This document shows positions 10,171-22,329 of a stretch of 64,000 bases of DNA, piece by piece (positions within the stretch are counted from its first letter, which is position 1; each line of letters starts with the position of its first letter). Below the pieces are notes generated by a model that was not told the DNA's origin, searched no databases, and saw nothing but the letters and a program-made list of their open reading frames with translations. Both the position numbers and the translations under genes were made by a program. The DNA comes from Mercenaria mercenaria. Taxonomy: Eukaryota; Mollusca; Bivalvia; Venerida; Veneridae. The stretch covers positions 77,323,001-77,387,000 of the forward strand of contig NC_069361.1 in the NCBI RefSeq assembly GCF_021730395.1, written 5' to 3'.

Positions 10171-11383
10171 ATTTTTTTTTTCAAGATTTTTTCTTTCTTT
10201 TAACAGTGTTCGCGTTTTACCTTAAAGCTAAACAATTCAAAGTTCAGAGCTAATTTACACTTATTTGAACGGGCAAAATGGAATAATCTTTGCTCGACGG
10301 GGACGCTGGAGTTGTGCTTATAATATACTACCCACCGCTCAAAAGCAGTGAATAGCTTTTCGAAAGGGCCTTCATCTTGAAGGTAAAGGACGGAACCAAG
10401 CAATAAACTATTGCTAAAGTGAGTAGACGGAGGCAAAATGACGTCTAATTTTGTCAACGCATACATGAAATCCTAAACTCACTCTAAACAACTCACAGGT
10501 GACAAGAATATCTCAGATGCCCATCACAAACGAAAAAAAAAAAAAAAAAAAACAAAAAACCAGAAGGAGCTAAAAAGCAACTCTATATAACTATGAGCCT
10601 GGACTCCCTGTATTCTGTTTACTTTATTTATCGGGCAGGACGTTTTTCCAAGATCATGCATATTTCTACATAAAGCAAAAGGAACGTGACATAACATGAT
10701 TATTTCCCCTTAAATATTGTCTTCTTTATTCTACATAAACTCGAGTATCTTGCAATGGCTGCAGCACACCGCAGGATTCATGTTCAAATATCTGCTAAAG
10801 AAAATCGTCAGTGCTGAGGAAAAATCAAAAGAAAACTTGGGATCATTCTTGATCAGGTAAAAAGTGAGACCCTAAATTGTAGCGCGGGAGTATGACCTAA
10901 GTTTCCATGAAAGATTCTGTAGTGTTATTATTTCGTGCAGAAAATGTTAAGTAAATGTCAAGCATAGATCTTTCATGCGAATTCAGCTAATAAAAGGCAA
11001 TGATATTAAGGAAAATAGCGCTGCAGAGCGAAAAAGACTGAGAACTATTTGAATCCGCCACTATGCGACTACCATTTTCTTTTCGTGCCATTTCCCTATC
11101 CGGTGCCTGTAATCCTATGAGTGTCAATGTACGAGAAAGGAAAAGCAATTAGCGGTGTCTATATAGCGTCCAATAAATATATGTAGATGAAATTGAAGAG
11201 GGAATAGAATGGAGTTATTAAAAGTACACAAGAATGGCCACGTCGATTCGACAGTAAATGAAAGTATTTGGCATCTGATTGAAAAAAAAAGAACTGTATT
11301 ACTTAAAGATTCTGCCATTTATACTCTCATCTTAGTATATAGTTATAAAATGGAAATGTGAACAAAAATTGCGCTCAAGTCAC

Positions 11384-11490
11384 ATGCAGGAATCGAACCG
11401 GCGCAGCATGTCTGTTCATTTTATGTAATGATCAAGTCTAAAGCAAGTGGTCTATCCATTGCACCAACTTGGGTCCTAAGTAGGGGATTA
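11384..11490 (-). mobile_element. tRNA-like segment, minus strand, duplication copy 2
   Basis: Second copy of the 9885-9990 segment, essentially unchanged. Confidence 0.45.
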
Positions 11491-11593
11491 TCCGCTGTCC
11501 TTCATATATTGAAACTTTTGACAACTGGATAATTGCTCAAACGTGTAGCTATATATATTGGAAATTTTGTCCAGGCGAGATCTATAGATAGAA

Positions 11594-11670
11594 TGGGCTC
11601 CGTAGCCGAGTGGTTAGTGTTTTTGCCTATAAATCAAGCGATCCGGGTTCGATTCTGCTGTTGTGACTGA
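11594..11670 (+). mobile_element. tRNA-like head, duplication copy 2
   Basis: Second copy of the 10094-10170 head, essentially unchanged. Confidence 0.5.
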
Positions 11671-12631
11671 TTTTTTTTTTTCAAGATTTTTTCTTTCTTT
11701 TAACAGTGTTCGCGTTTTACCTTAAAGCTAAACAATTCAAAGTTCAGAGCTAATTTACACTTATTTGAACGGGCAAAATGGAATAATCTTTGCTCGACGG
11801 GGACGCTGGAGTTGTGCTTATAATATACTACCCACCGCTCAAAAGCAGTGAATAGCTTTTCGAAAGGGCCTTCATCTTGAAGGTAAAGGACGGAACCAAG
11901 CAATAAACTATTGCTAAAGTGAGTAGACGGAGGCAAAATGACGTCTAATTTTGTCAACGCATACATGAAATCCTAAACTCACTCTAAACAACTCACAGGT
12001 GACAAGAATATCTCAGATGCCCATCACAAACGAAAAAAAAAAAAAAAAAAAAAAACAGAAAAAAACCAGAAGGAGCTAAAAAGCAACTCTATATAACTAT
12101 GAGCCTGGACTCCCTGTATTCTGTTTACTTTATTTATCGGGTAGGACGTTTTTCCAAGATCATGCATATTTCTACATAAAGCAAAAGGAACGTGACATAA
12201 CATGATTATTTCCCCTTAAATATTGTCTTCTTTATTCTACATAAACCTGAGTATCTTGCCATGGCTGCAGCAAACTACAGGATCCCTGTTCAAATATCTG
12301 CTAAAAAAAATTGTCAGTGCTGAAGTAAAATCAAAAGAAAAGTGCATGGGGATCATTTTTGATGCAACAGATAACTTTTAGCTAGGACAAATATTAGGAA
12401 ATCTACAGAACATATATCATACATATGCACGTTTATAGTATACAACAAATGTTGAAGATGTGTCTTGTTCTTTAAATAATATGCTTAAATGAAGTTTACG
12501 GACCATCTATTGCAAGAACTGTTACAGTTTGTTACTACAGTTAATAGAACGTTAGGTAAGCGTGGTCACATTTATATGAGCCAACCCGATTTTAGTCGTG
12601 CTGGAAATTGGTGAGCCGGGAAGTGTATCAA

Positions 12632-13462
12632 TTCACACACTGGCCATAGCTTTATCAGATCAAGTGGTTCCAACGTTGTTTGAGCGGTGAATTTTACGCC
12701 GATCAGGTGGAGAAATATGGCCGATACTACAAATTTCCGGTATTGTAAGTATGATTTAAAGGAATTTCTACCCGTTAAATAACGAATCAAATGAAAACGA
12801 TGGGTGCACCTGGAGCGCAAATGTGTCTATATATTTTAGCACATGTGTCTATTTAGCTGAGATTTGTGCCGTTTATTCAAACACTTCTGTACAATCCGGC
12901 GGGGGAACAAAATTTTTGACAGTTTTTGACAATATCGCCTCAAATATAGTGTTTATCGGGAGCAAGTAACTGTTAAAACACTTTTTATGTAAAGGACTAC
13001 CTCTTAAAACAAAGCGTGTGTATTTTCAAAGAATTATTCTGGGTCGTTTTTGAACAATCGGCCGAAAACCTAACGCAACGCCGTTTCGAGTGGGTCGCTA
13101 TGCAACGCAATCAAGTGGATACCGTTCTGTGTCTTACTTGCGAAGTCTTATCCGTCTAAAAACAATCATTAAAGCCTAACAATGAATAAATTTAGAGAGT
13201 TTTATATCATTATAATGATCCCGCCATTTCTAATATCTTGTACTAAATATATATAATACATTTTTATGTTCGCTTAACATTTAACATATTTTTGCGGACA
13301 TTGTCAAAAACATCAACACAAAAACATAAAGCAAGGGTGAACATCGAACAATATCATTAAGTAAATAATAGTAAAAGTTCGTAAAAACAAGAACCAGTTC
13401 AAGGACATTTATTTCCTCCACGAATGGTACTGAACAGCATGCCAAAAGCGGGTTGACTCTTT
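12632..13462 (+). repeat. Left arm of a 0.85-kb inverted repeat
   Basis: Runs from 'cacactggccatagctttat' to 'aagcgggttgactcttt' and is the reverse complement of about 15160-15985, with roughly one difference per 15-20 bases. It holds no recognisable gene. The arms bracket a scrambled mariner, so the whole (12632-15985, 3.35 kb) may be a long-armed fold-back element or an inverted duplication. Confidence 0.85.
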
Positions 13463-13530
13463 ATGAGGATTGTTCAAATATGAATGCATCTGAGCACATA
13501 AAAATGTATCCTTGATAGATTTCAATGAAA

Positions 13531-14640
13531 ATTTTATTTGGTCCCCTCGAAGTATTCACCTCCAACTGATTTGCAAATTTTCAGTCTTCTAATCCAATCC
13601 TTGAAACCTTTTTTATAGTATTTTCTAGGTATACTATGAAGACACTGAATATTGCAGAACCGAGGTGTTTGCGCTGCACAAAGTTTCGACCAGAAGCCTT
13701 GGGAACAAAAAGAAGTCACACGGGGCAAGGTCAGGCGAATATTGCTAGTCCGTTTATTTTCTTTCATTGCTGTCTGTATTTCATTTGTACATTTACACAT
13801 TGATACCATACCCATTAAAATCCGTTCACTTTAACTGTGTCTATCGCTCGCTAAATATTGCCTACTCCTGTATACTAATACAAAAATGGTTGGAAGAAGG
13901 TCAGCGTACGCCGTTGAAATACGGTCCTATATTAAGAATCGTTGTATGATCTTTAGTCTTCTTAAACTTCGAATTTACGGATTTGCCTTTAGGTACAGCA
14001 ACCTGTTGTGAAGAATATGGCATACATTACCTTCTTGACACTCATGGTCCGCTTTGTAATGCATGGTCTTTTGCCAGACTTTGTTGCTCATATTTTGTTC
14101 CGAATCTTTAGTTTGGGCTCAAAAAGGTGAACCCATATCTCGTCACCAGTGACGACATTTGCGAAAGATCGTGCATTGTAATTTGGGAACTGTTTAAGCA
14201 ACAAGTTTGCGCATTGCACGCGTGCCTTTTTCTGCTTATCTGTCAACAGATGGGGAATCCATCTAGCACAGATCTTTCTCATTTTCAAATTACGTTTCAG
14301 AATTGTATGAGCTGCTCTTATGAGATGCCAACCATACTAGCTATTTGCCTAGCGGTGTATCTTGCATCAGTAGCAACTATTTCTTTCACTCTAGCAACCA
14401 TCTTGGCAGACGTTGCTGTTTTCGGCCGACGGCCATGTGGTGTATATCTGTTGAAACTAATCCACATTTGAATTTCTACCAACGAATAACTGTCGAAAAA
14501 GATATTTCATTATGCCCATAAACAGAACATATTTCATCAAAAATGTCTTTACACCCTATGCCAAGAATACAACGATTCTTAATATAGGACCGTATTTCAA
14601 CGGCGTACGCTGACCTTCTTCCAACATTTTTGTATTAGTA
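13531..14640 (-). pseudogene. Rearranged mariner transposase
   Basis: On the minus strand the N-terminal helix-turn-helix region lies at about 14630-14280. The first catalytic motif follows at 14288-14088 (VVTGDEIWVHLFEP, preceded by ARWIPHLLTDKQKKAR). The C-terminal signature is at 13620-13534 (FKDWIRRLKICKSVGGEYFEG, stop at about 13531). The stretch that should hold the second and third aspartates is absent. In its place is an inverted copy of the N-terminal region (13739-13948). Frames are also interrupted, so the element is dead. Confidence 0.85.
13739..13948 (+). repeat. Inner inverted repeat, left arm
   Basis: 'tattgctagtccgtttattt' to 'aagaatcgttgta' is the reverse complement of 14567-14775. 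It carries the 5' end and first codons of the mariner transposase in the wrong orientation, replacing its catalytic middle. Confidence 0.8.
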
Positions 14641-14775
14641 TACACGAGTAGGCAATGTTTAGCGAGCGATAGACACAGCTAAACTGAACGGATTTTAATG
14701 GGTGTGGTATCAATGTATAAATGTACAAATGAAATACAGACACCAATGAAAGAAAATAAACGGACTAGCAATACT
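14567..14775 (-). repeat. Inner inverted repeat, right arm
   Basis: Contains the native 5' part of the minus-strand mariner (opening about MLEEGQR/VGRRSAY). It pairs with 13739-13948, giving an inverted repeat nested inside the 12632-15985 structure. Confidence 0.8.
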
Positions 14776-15159
14776 AAGAGAGACGTGTTACAGTTGTACT
14801 ATTTAACTGTCTCCAACAAAACATTTTTCATTGGTGTCTGTATTTCATTTGTATTTTCATTTTTAAACGGCGACCATAGAGTTTTATTACATCGTTTCTG
14901 TTTTATGGAGGACAAATAAAATCTTGCCTTTTCCCTGGCCAATTTTAACGGTCTCTGTGATTTATCTCTCTGAAAATAAATGAACGTTCCACCAGGAATA
15001 TGAATGAAAATATATAAAAGCAACTGATCAATACTTTTATCATGGACCAAACTTTATTTATTTTGTATGAACAGCTTAAATGCACAACAAATCAGTAATG
15101 AAACCGCAATGTATTGGTTTTTAGGGACTAAAAGTAACCAACTGTAACTATACTGATTG

Positions 15160-15985
15160 AAAGAGCCAACCCGCTTTTGGTATGCAGTTCAGTACCATTC
15201 GTGGAGGAGATAGATATCCGTGAGCTGGTTCTTGTTTTTATTATTACTATTATTTACTTAATGATATTGTTCGATGTTCATCATTGCTTTATGTTTATGT
15301 GTTGATGTTTTTTGACAATGTCCACAAAAATATGTTAAATGTTTAGCGAGCATAAAACCATAAAAGTACAATATATTAGAAATGGCGGGATCATTATGAT
15401 GATATAAAACTCTCCAAATTAATTTATTCATTGTTAGGCTTTGAAAATAATGACTGTTTTTAAGACGGATAAGACTTCGCAAGTAAGACACAGAACGGTA
15501 TCCACTTGATTGCGTTGAATAGCGACCCACTCGAGACGGCGTTGCATTAGGTTTTCGGCCGATTGTTCAGAAACAACCCTGAGTAATTCTATAAAAATAC
15601 ACACGCTTTGTTTTAAGAGGTAGTCCTTTACATAAAAAGTGTTTTAACAGTTACTTGCTCCCGATAAACACTATATTTGAGGCGATATTGTCAAAAACTG
15701 TCAAAAATTTCCTTCCCCCGCCGGATTGTACAGAAGTGTTTGAATAAACGGCACAAATCTCAGCTAAATAGACACATGTGCTGAAATATAGACACATTTG
15801 CGCTCCAGGTGCACCCATCGTTTTCATTTGATTCGTTATTTAACGGGTAGAAATTCCTTTAAATCATACTTATAATTCCGGAAATTTGTAGTATCAGCCA
15901 TATTTCTCCATCTGATCGGCGTAAAATTCACCGCTCAAACAACGTTGGAACCACTTGATCTGATAAAGCTATGGCCAGTGTGATT
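15160..15985 (-). repeat. Right arm of the 0.85-kb inverted repeat
   Basis: Reverse complement of 12632-13462, starting 'aaagagccaacccgctttt'. The 90-codon minus frame at 15258-15530 is a chance reading. Confidence 0.85.
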
Positions 15986-15999
15986 CAGCTGCCGGTGAA

Positions 16000-16590
16000 C
16001 CGGGAAGGCGAAATTTTAGTAGATCTATACTGATTTTTTGGGAAGTTCAGATTCCGATTACTAATCAAAGTATCACTGACCTCTGTTTTCCATAACCGAA
16101 CACTCGTCAATGCCTCTTTTTATGCGATATAATATGGTCTGGTGGATGGGGAAGTATTTCCATGAAGTGCATTGTGCACGAATGTTCTCTTAAACGAAAG
16201 GCTTTCTTGAGAAATGCAAACGTCAATTACACGTATGCGAGTACTTATATGTCTATATATGTCATTTTCATATGTATTCGTTATCAATGTAATAATTGCA
16301 AGTTTACTTACCGAATCGAGGTGTTTTTACAGAAAAAAACCGCATCATGAAGTGTTGCGGACGTACTATACCACCCCTGTATCTATCAGTGTATAGACTC
16401 TCTGTACGCCCAAACGGAAGTCGCCAAAAACTAGGCGTTCAAAATTCGAAACACCAATATTTGCTGTTCCGGATGACCTGGATTTTCTTTTTTTATTTCG
16501 TTAATATCGCATAAAGTGATTGTAATTTTTAATTTAAGTATTGTCTAAGAGCTACGTAGATACCAATCACGCCTGATAAAACTCATTATA
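16000..16590. other. No recognisable feature
   Basis: Several overlapping short open frames (16162-16514) share no family resemblance and have no clear splice structure. Confidence 0.4.
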
Positions 16591-16594
16591 TACT

Positions 16595-16815
16595 GTGAAA
16601 TCATTTAATTTCGTGGGCATGAAATTTCGTGGTTTTGGTCAAAACGGCAATTTCATGGGGATGTAAATTCGTGGATTTCAACTTCTGACCACAAAATGAC
16701 TAGGAATTTTACGGTGAAATCATAAATGTTCGTGGAGGACTAATTTTTGTGGATTTCGTGGTTGAATCAATCCACGAAATTTAACCCCAACGAACACGTA
16801 AAATTCCTAGTCATT
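16595..16815. mobile_element. 'ttcgtggatttc' repeat with internal inverted repeat
   Basis: Repeated 'aatttcgtgg', 'aaattcgtgg' and 'tttttgtgg' phrases are typical of a widespread molluscan repeat. 'aaaatgactaggaattttac' near 16694 is the reverse complement of 'gtaaaattcctagtcatttt' ending near 16818, so part of the element folds back. Confidence 0.6.
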
Positions 16816-16839
16816 TTATAACTCCCGCATCAATATTTG

Positions 16840-17900
16840 ATAAATCTACCCCATTTTACTCAGAATTCCATGTTAAAGTTTTAGTGCACTTTCTCTCTAT
16901 CTCAGTTATTAATTTAAACTTAAAATAGTTGTTCAACTTCATCACGCACATCATATGACACAAGGTATATAACTCTGGCCTGAATTTTTATGAATTATAT
17001 CTCCTTTTTACTTAGAATTTTAGGTTAATTTTGATCCATTTTCACTATATCTCTGTTATTACAAATACGATTTCATTCAAACTTAAAACAGTTGTTACAC
17101 ATCATCACGCACATCATATGACACATAGGCCATAGGTCTTACACCAATATTTCATGAATTATCCTCCTTTTTACTAAGAATTTTCAGGTTAAAGTTTTGG
17201 TGCACTTTCACTCTATCTCAGTTTTTACGAAGTGGATTTGATTAAAACTGTAAATAATTGTTTCACATCATCAACAACATCATTTGACAAAATGGCCATA
17301 ATTCTGACAACAATATTATGTTCCTTTAAACTTAAAATTTCAGGTTGAAGTTTTGATGCACTTTCACTCTATTATTACAAAATGGATTTGATTCAAACTA
17401 AAAATAATTGTTCCACATCATCCTGAACATCATATGACACAAAGACCATAACACTTGCACCAATATTTTATGAATTATCCCCCCTATTTACTTAAAATTA
17501 TAGTTTATCTTTTATGCCTTTTATCCATATCTCTGTTGTTACTAAATGGATTTGATTCAAGCTTAAAGTGGTTGTTCAACATCATCATCCACACCATATG
17601 ACACAAGGAATATGTTATGAGTTATGTCCACTTTTTCTTAGAAGTTCAGGTTCAAGTTTTGATAAACTTAAAATTGCTCTATCTCAGGTATTACTGAATA
17701 TGTTTGATTCAAACTGAAAATAGTTATTATACATGATTAGTCACATGATATGACATATTACTCTTGTAGACATTTTCCATGAGTTATATACCTTTTATAC
17801 TTTTTTAATGCTTTGACAAACTTTATCTCTATAGATCTCTGTTATTAATTAATTCTTTTGACACACACTTAAACTGCTGTCAAATATCTTCATGCACATT
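16840..17900. repeat. Diverged tandem array, about 150-167-bp units
   Basis: The landmark 'acatcatatgacac' recurs near 16948, 17111, 17278, 17428, 17591 and 17743, alternating with 'ttaggttaaagttttgatgc' and 'tttgattcaaacttaaa' blocks. About seven units with many substitutions and small indels. Non-coding. Confidence 0.8.
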
Positions 17901-18054
17901 GGAGTCATTAAACACTCTCCGATACTTGACAACTCCGTCTTCCTGTACCCAGCATCGAAAGAGTCGAGTGCGCCGTCTCCTGTGAAGCTCTTGATAACTG
18001 ACCAGTCTATTACTTTGTCTTGAAAAAATAGGATTTAAATATTAATTGGTACAA

Positions 18055-18570
18055 ATATTCTACTTGATAAGACGACATGTCATGCGCAAAGTCCGGACCC
18101 TTAGTTCAGATGTCAAGGTCACACTTGAGGTCAAAGGCCAACAGGGTTTTTTCCTGTCCTGTCTGTAACTTGAAAATCCTGAAAGGGATTTAAATATTAC
18201 TTGGAACCCCATAATAAGACGGCATGTCATGCGCAAGACCCAGACCCGTAGCTCAAAGATTAAGGTCACTCTTGGAGGTCACAGCTTAATTGTTTTTTTT
18301 CTGTATGGTCAAAAACTGTCATCTACTAAAGGATTTTAGTATTACTTGGCACAAGTTTTTCCTATAATGAGATAGCATGTCTTACGCAACATCATTAAGT
18401 CTAACTCAAAGGTCAAGGTCACAGTCAGAGGTCAAAACTCAAAAGTTTTTTAAGAATTTTAGTACCACTTGAAATCTTCCCCATAATGAGTGAGACAATG
18501 TGTCATGTGCAATACCCAGACCCCTAGCTCAAAGGTCAAGGTCACAACTGAAGGTCGAAAGTCAACATTT
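18055..18570. repeat. Tandem array, 'agctcaaaggtcaaggtcac' family
   Basis: About four units of 120-150 bp, each with 'ataatgagacggcatgtcat', 'gcgcaagacccagacccgta' and 'ctcaaaggtcaaggtcaca'. The same motifs make up the element at 41428-41861, so this and the previous array may be parts of one large family. Confidence 0.8.
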
Positions 18571-19205
18571 ATCTTTTCCATGTTTAATACGGGCCCAAGT
18601 TTACTGGTGTACTATTTTCAGAATAATTCCCTTCCTTTAATATGATGATATCTTATATTTTACACATATTTTCCCACCAGTTTCAAAATTGAAATTAAAC
18701 ACTTTTTGTATATTTATAGATGTTATAAGCAATTAACTACTGTAGATTTTTGTATTTGCAATTTTAATCCAAATGTTGTGTTGTAACATGTATATATAAA
18801 ACAATATTGTTTGATATCAGGTCATTATGTTATACTGCAGTAGTGAAAATTAGTTGTCTTCCAGTAGGGGCAATACTTCATTCCCTTGTAATCATTACAT
18901 TGTAGTATCATCTTGAGGATTTGTTTTTTTCCCAGCACAAGAATTTGAACCACTATCTTACTCTTGCATGTTCGAAAGATACTACTTATGTTTCGATGAT
19001 AGTGAAATAACGACTAAAACGTATGGTCTTGTTTGGTGCTATATACCCTGTACTGTGTTTGGTGCGCCTTTAAACCCAAATCAGTCGGTGTATTTATCAT
19101 GAAGTATTCCAGTCATAGTTTTTATATGTTCGTTCTGGAAAAGAACGGACGGCGTGCACGTCGGGCCTTTAACAGTTTCATTTCTGTTTGGTTTTTTTCT
19201 CGTTC
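18570..19205. other. No recognisable feature
   Basis: AT-rich. The 60-codon frame at 19033-19215 shows no family signature. Confidence 0.35.
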
Positions 19206-19625
19206 CGGACCCTAAGTCTCAAAGCACAGTTGCTACAGCTTTCAGACTTTACAGAATGACTAAGTTCACTTGAGGATTGTACCTAATCATGTTCTTTTAG
19301 CGGGATGGGGGTGGTGGTCAGTAACTCAGGCCACAGTGACCTGGAAACTCAAAATGGTTTCGGACTCTAATAAGTCATAAAGTACAACAGCCACAACTTT
19401 CAAACTAATATTCTGGCTATGTACTACTAGAGAAATATCTCTGTCGATTCTGGGGTCAGTGGCTCAGAGGTAAAGGTCACAGGGACCTGACTTAATTTCT
19501 GATAATTTGTTCGTTGAGAAAAAAGAATAGTAACGGCTTTCAGGTTGGCTTTTTAGTGTTAACTTTGAAACCATGGTGGGGCCAATGATAAGGTTACAAA
19601 CGTAGCATAAACCAGTTTAAATTAA
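19205..19625. repeat. Diverged tandem array, 'gtcagtggctcagaggtaaaggtcac' family
   Basis: Units of about 165 bp with 'ggtcagtaactcaggccaca' and 'gtggctcagaggtaaaggtc', and 'ttcaaactaatattctggct'-type blocks. About three degraded copies related in style to 54590-55260. Confidence 0.6.
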
Positions 19626-20499
19626 CCTGTGACGTGTTTGCAACTGACATTTACAAGCCGATGTCCGCTTGTGTTCCTTTTATTGTTCATTTTGCCCTCG
19701 TTTTTTTGTCTATGATTTTTACTTCGTTTATATTTTCAAGATGTGTTTATGTGTACAAATCAATACACACACTGTTACGGGGTTGCTGTTTGATTGGTTT
19801 GCGTTCTCGGAACCTGACTTTTTTGTTAGAAATTAATCTTTCGTCTTTAAGACTCCCAAGTGAGAATTATGTGCCGTTTTTCTCACTAAGGCGTAAAAAT
19901 GTTTGTTTCGGGTATCCCGACCTACCCTAAATTTCTGGCCCAACCCTAAATGTTGAATGGCCTTGGAGAAAATTTTTTTCAACTTTTTTAACAAAAAATT
20001 GCATAACTTCACTTTTTATGCTTTAAACATGGTCAGTGATGTAAGAAATGAACTTACTGATGCTCTAAAGGCATAACCCCCTTATTTGTATTCATTTTTG
20101 ACATAAATAAAATCCGACCTACCTACCCTAAATTTTTTGAGCATGTTACCGGAAACAAAGAATTTTTAGGCTTAATTATGTTATCCCAAATGGAGCAAAC
20201 ACAATGTGTTTTTTCACCATCTATAGTCTTTAATATCCTTACACTACCTTCTCAAGTTAATCAATATGATTCATCACAACAGTGCCCTCTTCTCGCCTTA
20301 CTTTGATATGGAAAAGCCATAATATCTAAAATTTTGCAAACATCTTTCCCGCACAGTTTTCATCCAGTGTTTTGTGGTAGCCAGCCTTTCTATACTTTCA
20401 GTACTTTGATTATACCTTAAGTAGTACCTTACCTTTTGAAAAAATAGTCGCCATGTATACTGTGGAAGTACATACATATATATATATATAGTATTATGA

Positions 20500-20733
20500 T
20501 TACAGAAGTGGTACTAGTAGCTTCCTCGCTTGGCGCTCAGCATTAAGAGGGTAGTACTAGGACTGGTCAGCCCGGTGTCAGTATAATGTGACTGGGTGGG
20601 GTATCATGTCACGTGTCTACGGCGTGATATTCCAGTGAGGCAGCACTATGAAGTTGGGCATTGTGCTCACTTCTACAAGTAGACAACGTCGTTTATATGA
20701 CTGAAAAATTGTTGAAAAAGGCGTTAAACCCGA

Positions 20734-20735
<2 letters not shown>
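20500..20735 (+). mobile_element. SINE, probably of the molluscan V-SINE type
   Basis: The body contains 'gtgactgggtggggtatcat', 'ctacggcgtgatattccagt' and 'aaattgttgaaaaaggcgtt', ending 'aaacccgaac' directly before a CA tract. I recall this body and tail from a SINE widespread in bivalves (possibly RUDI). The family name is from memory and the 5' boundary is uncertain. Confidence 0.5.
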
Positions 20736-20765
<30 letters not shown>

Positions 20766-20807
20766 GAACGCACACACACGCACACGCGCACACACACGCA
20801 CGCACAC

Positions 20808-20847
<40 letters not shown>
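20735..20847. repeat. Compound CA/GA microsatellite
   Basis: (ca)n with cg interruptions (20735-20812) runs into an uninterrupted (ga)n of about 35 bp (20812-20846). It forms the tail of the preceding SINE. Open frames across it in three frames are simple-repeat artefacts. Confidence 0.97.
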
Positions 20848-20849
<2 letters not shown>

Positions 20850-21254
20850 AGGTACAATAGTCTTGTACATAAGGGTAATAGTCTCACATTGAGGGGTGTT
20901 AGTCTTGCTCTAATAAGTGATATCTCGCGCTGATCGGTGATAAGATTATTTATTATTATACTGGTGTCGGATTACCATGATTCTAACGAAGTTTGTAAAT
21001 AACATCGATCGATCCCCATACAAGTCATGTTGTGATATTTTTAAATTATGATTAAATGTTAAACCCAAATCCGGAATAACGTTTTTCAAATTTGGACGTA
21101 ATAGTGACTCGTCTACAACGAACACTACTTCTAAATGATCATAACAACAATTAAAATGCAAATTTTTATCTGTTTGTACGTAGCCCGCCACAATAATGTT
21201 ACTTTTATCCCATCTTTAGATTATAAATAATAAGGACCTAACCCAGCCAGCATT

Positions 21255-21440
21255 CTATATCGGCCCGATATCAAACCGACGTCGTTGTCTATAACGGCCC
21301 GATATCGGCTGCAAATAGGAATGATGTCGGCAGACGATATCGGGCCAACACCATAATGACATCGGTCCGACATTGGCAAACGATATTTGGCCAACATCAA
21401 AATGTTATCGGCCCGATATTGGCAGATCATATCGTTGTCG
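21255..21440. repeat. Minisatellite, 'cggcccgatatcgg' units
   Basis: Four to five degenerate units of about 35-45 bp built on 'cggcccgatatcggc' and 'ggccaacatcaaaatg', mixed with their near reverse complements. The minus-strand 69-codon frame (21221-21430) just reads the units. Confidence 0.7.
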
Positions 21441-21761
21441 CGAAATAGTGTGACAAGCAGTGCTTCGTCAGATGAATATTTTTTTCAGTTACAAAATAGG
21501 TCGTTGCGCCTAGTTTTACATTATAATCTGGACATCACAGTGCACGCGTTTACCTTTTTTCCGCAAGGAAAGAGATAGAGTTTTCCCAATCCGAGGAACA
21601 ACAGGGAATAGGCAACATTAGATACGATACATTGCTTATCCGCGCTGTCCGGAGGGTTGAGAAAATACCTGGGCATAGAGGAGCATTAGCCCTCTGAAAA
21701 TACGGAGACCGGGGATGCGGAGGCTGAGGAGCATCCTCCCGTTTAAACACGAAGATTAGGG

Positions 21762-21786
21762 GTGGGGGGGGGGGGGGGGGGGGGGG
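21762..21786 (+). repeat. Poly-G tract
   Basis: About 24 Gs with one interruption near the start ('ggggtggggg'). Its length is prone to assembly error, and it could form G-quadruplexes. Confidence 0.9.
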
Positions 21787-22019
21787 ATGGTTGGGGTAGA
21801 GGGAGAGAGAAAATCCGAAATAAAGGGGTCGGTTGTAAATTTGGTAAGTTATAATAGATTATAGATCATTTATCGACATTTTAATGAATTAAGTTATTGT
21901 TTCCTCTTCGCTGTGCTCCGTTTCTGCAATAATGTATTTATTAGAAAGTTAATAAATTTAACTAGGATATTGCTCTCATTCTTTCTTGCACGCATTCAAA
22001 CAGCCAAAAGACCTACGTG

Positions 22020-22262
22020 CTAACTAAAAGTCTCATCGAAAAATCACAAAGCGCATATGATCTAACGATTTTGCTTCGACTTTTGGGTAATCTTTTTCTA
22101 TTAAATTCAGTCGAACAGACGGTACTGCTGTGTAACCTTTTCCTGGAACTGATCATCAAGCTAACCGTGGATGAAACCGAAAGAAATCTGTCTGCCTCTT
22201 TATTTCAAATATCTGCACTTGACCATTTTCGCCCTCACCTCTCAAAATGGAATCGGCTTTTA
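22020..22262 (+). CDS. Possible exon of an unknown gene
   Basis: An 80-codon open stretch reads as a leucine-rich helical segment (ILLRLLGNLFLLNSVEQ, LFLELIIKLTVDETE) and is followed at about 22267 by 'catgtaggtatg', a fair donor. Its composition is more protein-like than neighbouring frames. I recognise no family and see no partner exon, so it may be chance. Confidence 0.2.
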
Positions 22263-22329
22263 CACATGTAGGTATGTGCCATTATGTCACATTATCGAGC
22301 GGCTTGTATATACAACTGCTGTTTAAAAT

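Larger units (their letters stand above)
8230..12345. repeat. 1.5-kb tandem duplication with partial flanking copies
   Basis: Positions 9001-10500 and 10501-12000 are offset by exactly 1500 bp and nearly identical, with only scattered substitutions and A-run length changes. A diverged zeroth copy (8230-9000) lacks about 115 bp corresponding to 10300-10415. A third copy starts at 12001 and fades out near 12345. The 88-codon minus-strand frames at 10200-10466 and 11700-11966 are identical because of the duplication and resemble no family. No transposase or inverted ends were seen. Confidence 0.92.

Noticed and set aside
10200-11966. Two identical 88-codon minus-strand frames as a conserved gene pair
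   Set aside because: Identity comes from the 1.5-kb tandem duplication. There is no family signature and no third-position pattern can be judged.
18060-18269. Minus-strand 69-codon gene with internal repeats
   Set aside because: It reads two units of the 'ggtcaaggtcac' tandem array.
20617-20933. Cys/Val- and Thr/His-rich open frames
   Set aside because: They read the CA/GA microsatellite in different frames.
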